This document shows, piece by piece, positions 10,653 through 22,824 of a stretch of DNA of 64,000 nt. Every line of letters begins with the position of its first letter. The first letter of the stretch is position 1. A model generated the notes under the pieces. It was not told where the DNA came from and searched no databases. It saw nothing but the letters and a program-made list of their open reading frames with translations. The position numbers and the translations under genes are program-made. The DNA comes from Eopsaltria australis (taxonomy: Eukaryota > Chordata > Aves > Passeriformes > Petroicidae). The DNA lies in assembly GCA_034509425.1 (NCBI GenBank), contig JAVTVJ010000033.1:3472001-3536000 (forward strand). The letters are read 5' to 3'.

Positions 10653-13600
10653 CTTATACAATGATAAAATATAAGCACACAATTATGTCTATCATATAAG
10701 ATAGAGAGGCTGTTTTGCAGTGAATAACCCGTAAGTATGTTTTTCTTCTCTAGTTCAGTGTTGTCTTACTTCTGTAGAATGATGAGTAACATTGACACAG
10801 GTTTCTTTCAGATCTCTTTAGCACAAATTTCAAGGCCTAAACATGTCGTCCTTACCTCCTCCTCCTAGTAGAGCAAAAAGACTAGGAAAAAAAAATCAAT
10901 ATTGTCAGAATAACAAAGTCACCACTACCACCTTATAGGGGGATCCCTATCAGAGAAGAGAGTTACTTCCCATAGTTTTTGAAAGAAGCCTGTATATAAA
11001 AGCAAAACTATGGAATGACTTTACCAAGGTAACCAGAATTTGCATGTGCAGACTTATCTTGTTTCTGTTCAAATGCCTACATTAGAATAACAGTATTTTC
11101 CAGAAATTCTTTACCAAACCTGGAAAGAAAAACATATAATATTTTTTTTTCAGATAATTTGTTTTTTGAATGGTTAACAGTGCCTATGTGCACATGAGAA
11201 AATAAAGTTAAAAAGGTGGATTTACTACAAATTTCTTCTGATAGTGAATTTATATATGATCCCCTGAAGCCAGTAATATACGGATAAATTCTCTTCTGTT
11301 CTTTTATGAAGATGGAGAGGAAAATTCTCAAGAGAATTGTACTTCTGATAGTGGGTTTAAGATAACAGGTTTTGGTAGAAGACAGTATGATCACATTAAC
11401 TGCAGATTTAAATTGAATATGAATTGTTTGCGCAGGAAAAAGATGAGAGCAATAGCAATAATGCCTCTGTGGAAATAAGCAGAAAAGGATAACCTGAGTC
11501 TTTGTCATACTTATAGATTGCTAGAAAGAAATTACAATATAAATGCTCTGTTTCTTTTGGTTTGCAGTCTTGCATATAATACGTGTTCTTGCCTCTCCAG
11601 ACTTGAATTGTTCTAGAACACTCCTTTACTTGAAAACATAGGAATAGCCACACTGGTTGAGACCCAATTCCTCTTACCTTTGCTTCTTTTATTTGAGAGT
11701 GACAATTAACATTCACTTAGGAAAATAGCACAGGGACAATGGAATGAATGAAATGCTCCTTTCCTTGTTACACTTCCACAGTTTCTAGCAAGTAAATGGT
11801 ACATAGTTTTTGTGAGGGTTAGAAGGGTTGGAAGCAGCTTATGCACCTGGATCAGAAGAGCTGCTTGGCCGAGTATGTATGGGAGTGAGCAAATGAGAGG
11901 ACATTAGATGTAATAAATAGTGACACAAAGAGTAGAAGTTTATACTTCATTGTTAGTTTAATATGCCATAGTGTTCTCATGACCTAAACAGTTATTAAAG
12001 ACATTAAGCAGTCAAATCCCAAAAAAGAACCTAAAACAAGACTAATTTTCTTGGGGTGTGGGAACATCGCTCTGTCGCTCATATGCTGGAAAGGGCATAA
12101 AATCTAGATCTCCCACTTTCTGTACAAGTCCTCTAAACGGTAAGATACTCGCTGTTGGCAACACAAGTGCCTTGTTTTAGATAGGAATTTGATATTGTGG
12201 TATTCTGCACTGATGGAAGTACTTCTTGAAACTCCTGTTCAGGCATGAACCTGTGTCTAGGCTTTTTATGAAGCACCTAAGGTAGAGTGTTTATTCATAA
12301 TGTAGTCAGTTGGGATGAGTAAGTGATTCTGAAGCCTACCAGGGATTCTTGCTCAGCTAGGCAGATAGGATCTCCCCTTGAAAGCCTCAAGGCTCTTGCC
12401 TGTCTTCCATGGCTATATAAGAAGCATAAGTACGTAAATTTCTGTTGGTTTTTTTTTTCTTTTTTTTTTAAATCTGAATACAAGGAAATGGTGAAGTCAA
12501 CAAAAAGTTTATGTGACTTCCCTGTTTTTAACAACATGAAAGCAACAACCAAACCAGGATTAACCACCTCCCTCACTGCTTCTAAGTGGGTGAAGCAAGA
12601 ATAATATGTTTTCTATGTTCCTCCTGAGTTAGTATTTACCTTTATAAGGGTGCACACCACAAAATATATGATGTGCATTTATAACACATAAGTTTTGGTT
12701 CCCTGTTCTGCTCATATACAGAAACACACCAATTGTCCATTTAAGTACTAGAAAGACCTAGGAGAGGTAATCCCCTGAGTAACTCAAAAACTGAAGAGAT
12801 TTTAAACTGGATTTAATCAATGGACTCAAATTATTGAATATCAGTAAAATTCATCTAGATGAATTGTTTAATGCTCATATCAGAATCTCCTGACAGCTGT
12901 AATGCTGTGTTTTCAGCGCTCATACTTCTATTGATATATTAATCAAAGGACTGTGAATTTAAAGATTTGTGAGAGAGAGACAAGGGCTTTCATTTTGATG
13001 ATATTGAAGCCCAAAGGTAAAAGCTGAATTTATATCTACAGTACAGTACAACCAGAACTCTTTTTATTTGGTGTATAATGTTGTTTTAATACTAGATCTG
13101 TCAAATCCATAAATTCAATAGCATTCCCTAGAGTTGACTTTTTCTAAATTTTTTTATTTTTATAATCTAACTTAAAAATGTTCCACTTTTTAAAACTATT
13201 TATGAAACTCCTGTGATACTTATAATGATTCTACATAATGGAATCTGTATCAGCCTTTTATATTTTTAATGATGCCACTTCAGATTGAACAGGCAGTTGG
13301 TCTCTCCAAGAGACTACAGATCCCTCAGCAGTCATTTTTCAAAATTTTATTTTTGGTGAAAGGTTTATCTTTTTGCATTCTCATCCATATTGAATGATGT
13401 TATTGAAGGATAAACCTCTGGATTCCTTCTGTGGAATTTATACCTAATTCAAATAAATGTTAGTTTTCCTTTTTGTGAAGCAAAAAATACAACAGGAAAA
13501 ATCAGGAAAAATATGTGTGTGCTTGCAACATGTCAAACTGTGAACAATTGAACAACCATCCCCAATATGACTTTGTACTTCAGCCCTGACGTTCTGTCAG

Positions 13601-14651
13601 CTGTACCAGTAGAAGGCTGGACATGGTCCAAGCAAAAAACTATATCATGCTGCATATCAATAACACTTCCTTCCCATATGGTTATATTGACTCCTGGGGC
13701 TTAATTTTCATCACTTTTCCAGAGATCTTCTGTTGTCTCATTGATATCAGTAGTTTTAGCAGAATTTAGGAAATATTGCTGTTCCTCAAAGAACATCTGA
13801 AGAGAGAAACTGCCTTTTAGAGTTTGTTTTATCTACCATTGTTTTGAAATACATGCTCATTAAGTATTCCTGCAATACATAAATTTTAATTTTTGAAAGT
13901 TTTTTTTTTTTATTTTCAACAATAATGATATTTGAAACTTTAAGAATTTCAAGTCTCTCAGTCTAAATTAGGTATTTCAGATGTAAGCAAAACTTCTAAA
14001 AAAATACTATCAATTTGGTATTTTTTAAGAATCATGTATAATTTTCTGTGTACCCTGATCCTGTGAGTTTTCATGCTGAAATGTGCCCCTATTGTGAATA
14101 GAATATCATGGGTGTATCAGTAGAGGGACGGGAAAACTGAAATCTAAGAAAAAGAATAAACAAAACAACCAGTATGAGTTTGAAACAAGTACTTCTGCTA
14201 TAGAACTTCCTACAAATGGACTTCAGACCATCAAAGTGCTCAGATATGAGGAAAAACATTTAGGAATCTTACCCATATCTTCCCCTCAATAAATCTAATC
14301 AAGGACTGTTCAGTTCATATGAATTGTCATTCAGAATGGAAATATACAGTCAGCCATCACATGTGCAAAACATTCAGATACATATATTTAGCCACAATAA
14401 TGAGAAACATTGCATGATAGACTAGGTAAAACCTGTAGTGTAGGCATCTCTATTGCCTAGAGGCATCCCACAGTGATTAATGCATACACTAGATGTACAG
14501 CCAAAGTGTGAGAGGTTAATACTACCACAAATCAATAGTGTGCCCAAATTAGTTGTATACACAGAGAAGCTGAGTGTCATTGGAAATTTCTTAAGGAAAA
14601 TCTTTTTGGTCTCACCTCCCTTTTCAGGTAGCCATGGGCTGCTTATAGGCA

Positions 14652-14689
14652 ACACACACATATATGTGTGTGTGGAGGGGGGGGGGGGG
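14652..14689. repeat. (CA)/(TG) palindrome followed by a 13-base G run
   Basis: Positions 14652-14673 form a perfect 22-bp palindrome, (AC) units turning into (GT) units through a central ATAT. It is followed by GGA and an unbroken run of 13 G at 14677-14689. Alternating purine/pyrimidine next to a G run may adopt non-B DNA. Length polymorphism and assembly error are both likely here. Confidence 0.85.
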
Positions 14690-15620
14690 TTCTCCTTTTG
14701 AGGGTCTTCCAGAACCTCTGCCTAAACCACTAGGAATTTTTTCCATCTATAACTGAAATGAGAACATTGAACTATAATACAAGAACAGAAAAGGGCAATG
14801 CCATGATAAAATGAACTTTGTTCCTCTCTTTCAAACAAAAAACAAATATACACCTTCATTTCAGACAATGCTATGTGGAAGATGAAAATTACAATGCTGA
14901 CATGGTGTTATCATAGTACCAGATGCGCAGCATCAGGAGTTTCATGACATTTTCAAAAAAGTTGCAAATTACCTTCCAACAGCCATGAGAAGCCAAATTC
15001 CAAACTCTGTCTTCATCTGGCTTTGTGGAAAAAATCTACTAAGAGTATTCAGAATAGCCTGAGGACAAAAACTGCCATAAAATATGTTCTGAGTGTTCTG
15101 AGTCCTTTTGAAAAGATTAGAACTACCTAAACTAAGAAAATCAAGTCCATGTGCATCACTTTCTTATTTTAAAGACTTAAGAAAGCTTGGTTGTGTTTTG
15201 TCTGATTCTGGAGATTAAAAGCCAACAAACATCTTCTTGCTTATTTTATTTTAATGACAGAAGTTAAATTCATACCAAAGAGACAAAAAAATGGAGAACA
15301 AGGCTAAGGAACAGAGAAAATTGATTATCAGAAAATGGCCAAGGTGGCTATGTATGTGTACTATAACAGTGGCACAATTATAAAGGACTGATTCAGCCAA
15401 AATCTTCTTTCCCATAACCATTGTACAATTACCTTAGAAGAGTAATTGCCTTTCATATGACATTTGTGGAGGATGATAAGGTAAATAACCACAGCCGTGT
15501 TCAAAAATGTGAAGCAGATCGTCATCACTAGAACAAACATGAGAACTTCTATTTTTGTACCGCTTCATTTTAAACTAAAGCACATCCCATACTTAGTGAA
15601 TACACTGGTTAAATGCTGCT

Positions 15621-15637
15621 CATCTATCTATCTATCC
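15621..15637. repeat. Short (ATCT)n microsatellite
   Basis: About four ATCT units, followed 30-40 bp later by a short AGATAT-type run. An ordinary simple repeat. Confidence 0.75.
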
Positions 15638-15780
15638 AGTAACACATTGATGTATAAATGTACAGATATATAGATATATACACATTGATAATTTTTAATG
15701 TTCCAGTCATACAAAAATCTGGGACATGATACTATGATCTGTCTTTGCTTGAGCTAAGCAGTAGTGAACTAAGATTACTC

Positions 15781-15816
15781 TAGAATAGAATAGAATAGAA
15801 TAGAATAGAATAGAAT
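15781..15816. repeat. (TAGAA)7 microsatellite at a CR1 terminus
   Basis: Seven perfect 5-bp units. On the minus strand this is (TTCTA)n, a shortened version of the CR1 octamer tail, so the microsatellite was probably seeded by the CR1 insertion. Confidence 0.9.
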
Positions 15817-16060
15817 CTTTTGGAAGGGACCTACAACAATCATCTAGTCTAAATATCTGTCCACTTCAGGGCTGACTAACAACTAAAGTAGGTTAAGGAT
15901 ATTGTCCAAATGCCTTGTAAGCATTGTCAGGCTTGGGGCATTGACCACCTCTTTAAGAAGATTATCCCAGTGTTTGAGCACCCTGTTGGTAAAGAAATGC
16001 TTCCTAATATCCAGTCTGAAACTTCCCTGACAGATTTGTTCCCAAAAAACTGTGCTACTA
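15781..16060 (-). mobile_element. CR1 LINE 3' end with a remnant of ORF2
   Basis: The plus strand shows a reversed CR1 tail: a (TAGAA)n array, then 'ggaagggacctacaacaatc', 'atctagtctaaat', and 'gcttggggcattgaccacctc'. The minus strand between 16071 and 15883 stays open and includes the residues FRLDIRKHFFTNRVLKHW and LKEVVNAPSL, the conserved end of the CR1 reverse-transcriptase ORF2. The copy is 5'-truncated to the last ~60 codons plus the 3' UTR, so it is dead. It differs in subfamily from the copies further right. The seven TAGAA units at 15781-15815 are an expansion of the CR1 terminal repeat. Confidence 0.85.
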
Positions 16061-16728
16061 ATTTCTTTCATTTAATGGGTAGACTTCAAGTAGGTGAGGT
16101 ATACAGCCCTTATGATGGCAGGAACAGATCCTTCTCCAGTCCCTTACCCTGCACCTGATCATGCATAAGACAAATTTTCTCCTATACCTATTATTGGAGA
16201 TAAATAGTGAGCCTGCATAAACATATCAATCATTAAATTCATTACTTTCCTGACTAGCTATTAGGCAATCATATTGCCTATAAAATCTTGTCTGCTGCTG
16301 ATAGAGCTCAACAGCTAAAGATGATCAGATAAGCATAATAACCCAGTTCATTCAAACTCAAGAAGATCCTTATAAACATAGCATGGCCCATCAGCCAGTG
16401 CTACATTTGTGGCATTCCAGTCAATTTTCCAGACTCCCAGTTCTGCTCAGACAGTGCTCTTCCACCTTTCTTTTTCTGACCATTTAGCCGAAACAGATCA
16501 TTTTTTTAGTGTTTTAAGTTAGCCTTGGCTAATACTTAAACACCTCCTTAGGTGGTCAGTCCTCAGGAGGACAAGGGAATAAATGGGGTTAAAAAGCTTC
16601 TGAGTCAAGATAAAGACAGAGAAGTCACTTGTCAATCTCTGTTGCAGGTAAAACACACTTGACTGGGGAAAATCAATATAACTTTGGCAATTCAATAGAT
16701 TTGGATAGCAAGAAATGAGACAACAATT

Positions 16729-16765
16729 ATAGAATCAAATGATTTGGGTTGGAAGTGAACTCTTT
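16729..16765 (-). mobile_element. Tiny CR1 3'-end fragment
   Basis: The plus strand 'tatagaatcaaatgatttgg' followed by 'gttggaagtgaac' matches a reversed CR1 3' terminus. Only about 35 bp is recognisable, so the insertion was severely truncated or is largely decayed. Confidence 0.6.
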
Positions 16766-19700
16766 TAAACTGTGCTCAATATTCACAGATATTTACAGTA
16801 AAGTAAGAATTCTAGTTCATTCTTCAAGTGGCACAGAGCTAAAATACTTTAAGCCAGCATTGCTCAGAAGAGCCTCATGGGCCTAATTGCCAGAGCCCTG
16901 TAATGTACTCACCTTGAGATTATTCCAGGGTGAACATCAAAGCTCTCTCTGGTCTCAGATAAGTTTGTAACCTTAACTGATTATTACTGTAAGCTCTTGA
17001 ACTTAGAAACAGCGTTGAAATCTCAATGCAACAGACTTGATAAAGCGTATTTTTGTTTTTTAACTTTGGCTGGGTTGGAAATGAAACCTTTCCACTGTGC
17101 CACTGCCTTAGTAGTTTTTCTATCTATTTCTAACAGAGAAATACATAAAATTGGGAAAAATTATAATAGTACATGAGAAGCATTTTGGTCCTGGACATAG
17201 GAGAGAAAAGTGAAATGAGGAGCAGAGGGGAGGAATGTTGTGAGCAATTGGTAGAAACCAGGGATTGATGTTCTTCTTGCACATAAATTGTATGCAGCAG
17301 ATTCAGAATAATGACACTCCTTTTTCAGATTCACCCAAAAGTGGTACCAGAAGATATTCTTGCATGGTATTTGAATAGTTATTCAAGTGTAAAACTCATG
17401 AAACCTTCCACTGAACCTGAACTGAGCTGGTGGGGTTTTTCAAGACTGATTTGTGTTATCATAGTAGCCTTATCTATATGTCATGACAATTTAGAGAAAC
17501 TAAGTCAATGTTTCAGTCTATCAGCACAGAAACTAGACATTTAACGTACTGTCAGGTTGGAATACACTGTAGTTACTTTGAAATGCAAAGTATTTTGTCC
17601 AGAGAGTTAACATTCTTGACTTTGTATTTTTTGTCTTAAGACCTCCAAATTTAAGGTTGATGCAACAAAGACATGGCTCTTTAAAAGTGTATGTTTTATT
17701 TAAGGAAAACTAACATTGGTCTAACACTGATGAAACTCAAAGTAGCTGTCTCTATTAGAAATCTGTCTTGTTGAATTATGCTGTCCCTTACTTCTCAGTC
17801 TTGCTTTGTTTTCTAATGTTTTTGAAACAATTTTGGAGCACTCCTAAGAGCTGGTTAATATGCAGGAAATATTCATCATCTTAAGCACCATACAACAGAT
17901 GAAAAAGGTCTCCTAACAAATTTGGCCGCTCACCTGGAGCATAGGATAAGCAGCAGGATATTCTTGTTGTCCTACTCTCCTACAGCTGGTGGGCAGACAG
18001 CAGTGTTCTGATAGCAACCAAATTAGGTAAATCTGCATATGCAGAAGTCTAAGGTTGGCTTAAGCACATACAAATAAATTCCAGGGCTATATGTATGTTG
18101 TAGTCACAAGAGCACAAGTTGCATTTTTCAACCAAATGGACAGTTTAGGTCCCTAACAGTGTTTTGTATATCTCACATCTCATTTTAATTCTTCTAAGAC
18201 AGAACTTGGTGTTGTGCCATGGCAATTAGTTACACAAAATATGCACATGTGTGGGAGTTTGGTTTTTTTTCATATTAAACAAAAATCAGAGGAGTCTTTT
18301 AAGAGTTAATAGTGTTAACTGTTAAAAAGAAATTATCAGAGAAACCATTCATATAACATGTTTTAAAGTAAAATAAGTTAATAATAAGGCCTGTGTTCAA
18401 TTTGTAATATCAAGTTTAAACTAACAATTATTTTCTTATTTTTAAGTCAAAGAAATTCTGAATAATTACAATTTTGTGGGTTTTTTTTTTGATAGTATTG
18501 TGAAATATATTTATCTTCATAGCAATATTATGTTTCTTTTTTTCATTCTTTGCTTGACATACTTCCATAGCTATGTCATTTCCTAATTTGAGTGTGACAG
18601 AAGCATTTAATTTTATTAATAGTAAGAGCTCCTGCATCTCCAGCAATTCTTGTAATGATTGTGCTTTAATTTGTCTTATTTACTATAGTATTTTTATTTT
18701 ATCCCAATGAAATTATAAAAACAATATTTTAGTTCTCTTAACAATGAACATGATAATTTCAGCTGCAAGTCTCATAAGCCTTTAGAAGAAGACACCCTAC
18801 TGCTAATGAATATCAGTGAAGATATGAGACCCTAATTCTTGTAGGTGTTTCAAAAATAATTTCATTTTAAGACGCTTTATAGTAACTTAATTATATTGTT
18901 TCAGACTTATGATTTACTTTGCCAAGATACATATATAACTTATAGGTGTAGAAATTAACAGAACTAAATTACCATTAAGATATATACCACTTACAAGAAC
19001 CCTAATATGCAAAATTTAATGCTTGTTAAACATCACAAAATGTAAAAGGTTTTTTAACTTTTAGAATTAAGAATTCCATACATTTTAATATTTTATCTTC
19101 TGCGCCACAGAACTTTTTTCTACCAACCAGCCTAGAGTTGTGATGATTACGTGATACTCCATACTTTGGCTTTTTTCCAGACAGCGTGAGTCCTGTGGGA
19201 TGCATCAAAGAAAGCCATTAGTGCACTCATTGGTGTAAAACTTGCATGATGCCATAAATCTTTTAGCAAGTGGATTTGGAAGATGTTTTTGTGAAGGTTA
19301 TGTGTGTAAGGTAAGCTATATTACATGAACCTTCGATGTGAGCCTTCAACATTACACTTTCCGACATTTAATAAAATAGTGATTGCAGAGAACTGCATCC
19401 TCAGAGGCCTTGTTATGCCAGCAAAAGTGTAAATGGAGTACCCTCAGACTTTGTTCTGTGGTTTAGTTGCAAAAGAATATTTTTTGTTTTCCTGAGATAT
19501 CTAATAAAACCTGATTCTTTAGAAGATTTTGCTTTTTATCCTTACAGGTTATAATAAAGTTGCATATACAAACAAGGATTTAACTTGGAGAAAATTGCAT
19601 AAAATGCACAGGCATTTCAAAATAAAATTAAATGTGTATAGCCAAATTATAGTATAAAGATTTTATTGTTCTGCTCCTGTCAGTCTATAAAATTTTCATC

Positions 19701-22450
19701 AGCTGTGAAAGTCTGATCTGGATTTTTGAAGTATAAAATAGTATGTTCTTATATCTACTGGAGCCTTGCTCATTTTGTAACTGGAAAAAATGATGCCAGG
19801 GTAAAATGAAATTATGTCAGTTCTTTTTAATTGACATAATGATTTATAAGTCTGGAGATAAAACTGTAAGATGAAGACTTTATTTTTGCCAGCTCAAGGG
19901 AATTGAACTGCATTGTTAATGTAATGTCCACTGGAAGTTAGTGGATATTGATAGCACTTCACAGTTTTCAGAGTGTTCACCTCATACCTCAGGTCTTGCT
20001 TTCATTATTCTCTTTCCACCTCTCCAAAGCAAAAGTAGGAAAGCAAGATGGTTTTCCAGCTGGATATATTAGGCGTCTATTTCTGTTCTAGCTTACATTA
20101 CTGTTCTAATTTGGATCAGGATATGGTTCTGAAGCAAGTCCCCCAATCAGTTCCATGTACTGAGCACTCACTGACTTCACCGTGTGGTTTCAGAGCAGTA
20201 AAAATTTCTGTTGTAGAAAACTAACGAGGAAGACGCACTTCTAAAACACAGCTATGGTGCTCCATCTGCTGATGGGCATTCAGCCCACTGTCCTCAGCTT
20301 GGGCTGTTTCCTGGTGAAATCCCTGAAAGTCATGTCTTGTGGACATCTGGGGCTCAGAGTCAACTATTTTACTCAGCAGATCTGTTGCTATTCTGTTACC
20401 CCACCTGTTAACATTGCCTTGGTCTCAAAGGACCAGAGGATGTCACTAATTTCAAGCTGCACTTCCACTGCCAGGGCATGAGCTACAGCCTGGGAACCCA
20501 CCTCTGGATTTGCTAAGCTGGTATAACTTATTCTACGGGGTATATAAAAAGGAGGTGGTTGGTTGGCTTAGATTATGCACCTACAGGTGCCTAGAGCTGG
20601 ATGAGAGAGAAACAGACCAGAATGTCAAACCAATTAAAACTTAATTAATACTGTACTGTTCTGAACTGGTGCTGTCCTTAAATCAGGTCTCTAACATATC
20701 CAAATAACATTGTACCTCTGCAGGCAAAGTCATGTGGGAAGCCTGCACGTTCTTGTGACAAATATTAAAATTAAGAGAGAAGAATGCTTCTTGTAAAGCA
20801 TTAATTAAATTTGTATCAGGTACAGTTTGGCAACACCATCTGTAAATTTCAATTATATAAATATTTCTCAATCTTTCTTCACAAACTCACTTCTTGGTGA
20901 GCATTGATCCTTTCAGACACCAAGAAACTGTAACACATACTATATAGATATAATTATTTAATTAAAGGTTATAAGGTTACTAGGTTTGTGAATCATTGTG
21001 AATATTTACCTTCAAGCATTCTTACTAGTTGCAGGCCGTCATTAGACACGGGGGGATTAAAAAAAAATTTAAAAAAAGGACATCCTAGGGCAATTTCATG
21101 ATTTTAAATGGAGAAAAAAATCAGTAACTTTTCTACAGGTCAGCTGAAGAGATTATTTTAAGAGGATTAGCACTGTCAGCATATATAAGCTATCATTTCA
21201 GTGCTAAACCTTTGAAAGCTTTAACTTCAGAGATCAGAAGAAAAACCAACTCAACCAAACAAACCCAAAAAAGAAATATACTGTGATTTAGAGGAAATAT
21301 TACTGAGATCAGTCTAAAGATCAGATTTTTATCATTATTACCACCATTAACGAGTTAACAGAAAAGTCTTCCAGTATTTAAAAATCCTGTGATTTGATGG
21401 TGCCAGTCGAAGTTGCCCTAGAAGTACATATCAGAATACTGCCAGCTTTTCTTTCTAAAAATATATTGTAAATAGTAATCAAAAGAATAAGAATAAAAGA
21501 ATTCTATAAGAATAATTATAAAACCCACACTTCTGAGATTCAACTTTCAGTTTAAAAAAATGCAGCTGTGTTAAACAAAATTGATAGTAGTCAAAGAAAC
21601 AGTGGTATGCCAACATTTCTTTTTCAGGAATGAAGACACTGTTCCTTGATTTCTTGACCTGCTCTGATATTTACTTTGAGATTCTCACTGAAAATTGCTA
21701 AATATTATACTAGCAGGTATAGTTTCATTTTAATCACATTCATTTCACTGACTTATCAAGATGTAATTAAAAATCTTTCCACGTTTGCTTTGTAGAGGAA
21801 CAGGACAATGATGACATTTTCTAATTGTTTCTTTTATGCTTGTTTTAGCTGGGAAATGTGTTTTCCCTGTCTTCTCTGTTCAGACTGACATTTTATCTTC
21901 TAGCTAAATATTTGTTTTTAATACTTGCAGGATCACTTCTGCTCAAAAAAAAAAAAAAAAAAAAAAGGGGAACTTTCTTTTGCCTTCTATTATATAGTAA
22001 TTTTATTTGAGAGCCTTTTGCTGACTTTTTCCATACCATGAAAACAAAAAATCTTTAATGATTTTCCCTTCCAGTCCAGTCCTGTTCTTATAGTAACTGT
22101 ATTATGAAAACTCTTGACCTGAATGTGGTTGCTTAAAAATAAATTTCTGCCTTTACACATATTTTCAAAAATAATTTGTCATACTTAAAAAATGTGTTAA
22201 CCAGCAAAAAGGCAAAGCTGCTCCTACTCTACTTATTAATTCAGAACTGATGTTCCAAATCAGCTAATATTACAGAAATACAAACTACTCATTCAGATTC
22301 CTCAATTTTATTTCAGCACAGATTATGCATTCACAAACAAAACAGTATGCAGAAAAAATTATTATCTTTGGATAGATTGACTTGAGAGAAAAATATCAAG
22401 GACTGTGCTCTTACTCATGCAATTTAATTTTAGGTGGTCTTGTGAGTAGC
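16766..22450. other. AT-rich non-coding DNA with one GC-richer patch
   Basis: No gene is recognisable. The patch at about 20220-20560 is GC-richer and has a 75-codon plus-strand frame (20254-20481) and a TATA-like TATATAAAAA at 20541-20550, but neither resembles a known gene or LTR to me. A 22-base A run lies at 21945-21966. Conserved non-coding elements could be present but cannot be detected without alignment. Confidence 0.5.
21945..21966. repeat. Poly-A run, 22 bases
   Basis: An unbroken A run followed by GGGG. No retroposed gene or SINE body is recognisable upstream, so I treat it as a simple repeat rather than a retroposon tail. Confidence 0.85.
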
Positions 22451-22504
22451 CGGGACTTGGACTCAGTGATCCCTATGGGTCTATTAGAACTTAATTCTAT
22501 GAAT
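22451..22504 (+). mobile_element. CR1 LINE 3'-terminal fragment
   Basis: The block 'gggacttggactcagtgatc', 'cctatgggtc', and 'ttaattctatgaa' is the terminal ~55 bp of the CR1 3' UTR in plus orientation. A single octamer remains at the end. It is very short and 5'-truncated. Confidence 0.75.
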
Positions 22505-22730
22505 TTTTGATTATATAATAATAAAAAGACAATGATTTACTATCTCTTCATGTAATTACATCTCATGTAATATCTTTAGGAATTATAAGAAATTTTTTGT
22601 TGTATTGGAACTGCAAATTACTCTTCCTGTGGGACCTTATGGGCACAAAAATACATATTTTTCCTTTCTTTTTCTTTGGGACTATAGAAGCATTGCCAGT
22701 TAACTCCTCAGACACGACTTCAACTTGGAC

Positions 22731-22732
22731 AA

Positions 22733-22818
<86 letters not shown>

Positions 22819-22824
22819 GAAAGA
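22731..22824. repeat. Compound (GA)n(GAAA)n microsatellite
   Basis: About 50 bp of GA units, with one slip at 22748-22750, run into about 38 bp of GAAA units. The tract is all purine on the plus strand over more than 90 bp and could form triplex (H-DNA). It is expected to be highly length-variable. The 76-codon frame ending in Arg/Glu/Lys repeats is only a translation of it. Confidence 0.95.

Larger units (their letters stand above)
10653..15780. other. AT-rich non-coding DNA, no gene seen
   Basis: Contains a 143-codon minus-strand frame at 11077-11508 and smaller frames, all AT-driven with no recognisable domain. Short A and T runs occur (for example 12450-12470 and 13900-13911). No CR1 or LTR boundary is visible apart from the tandem and palindromic repeat near 14.65 kb. 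Confidence 0.55.

Noticed and set aside
11077..11508. 143-codon minus-strand frame, the longest in the window
   Set aside because: AT-driven composition (Ile/Leu/Phe/Ser/Lys), no recognisable domain, no supporting promoter or splice context.
20541..20550. TATATAAAAA as a promoter
   Set aside because: TATA-like strings are common in AT-rich DNA; no downstream gene or LTR structure supports it.
21945..21966. Poly-A run as the tail of a processed pseudogene
   Set aside because: No coding remnant upstream and no flanking duplication could be seen.
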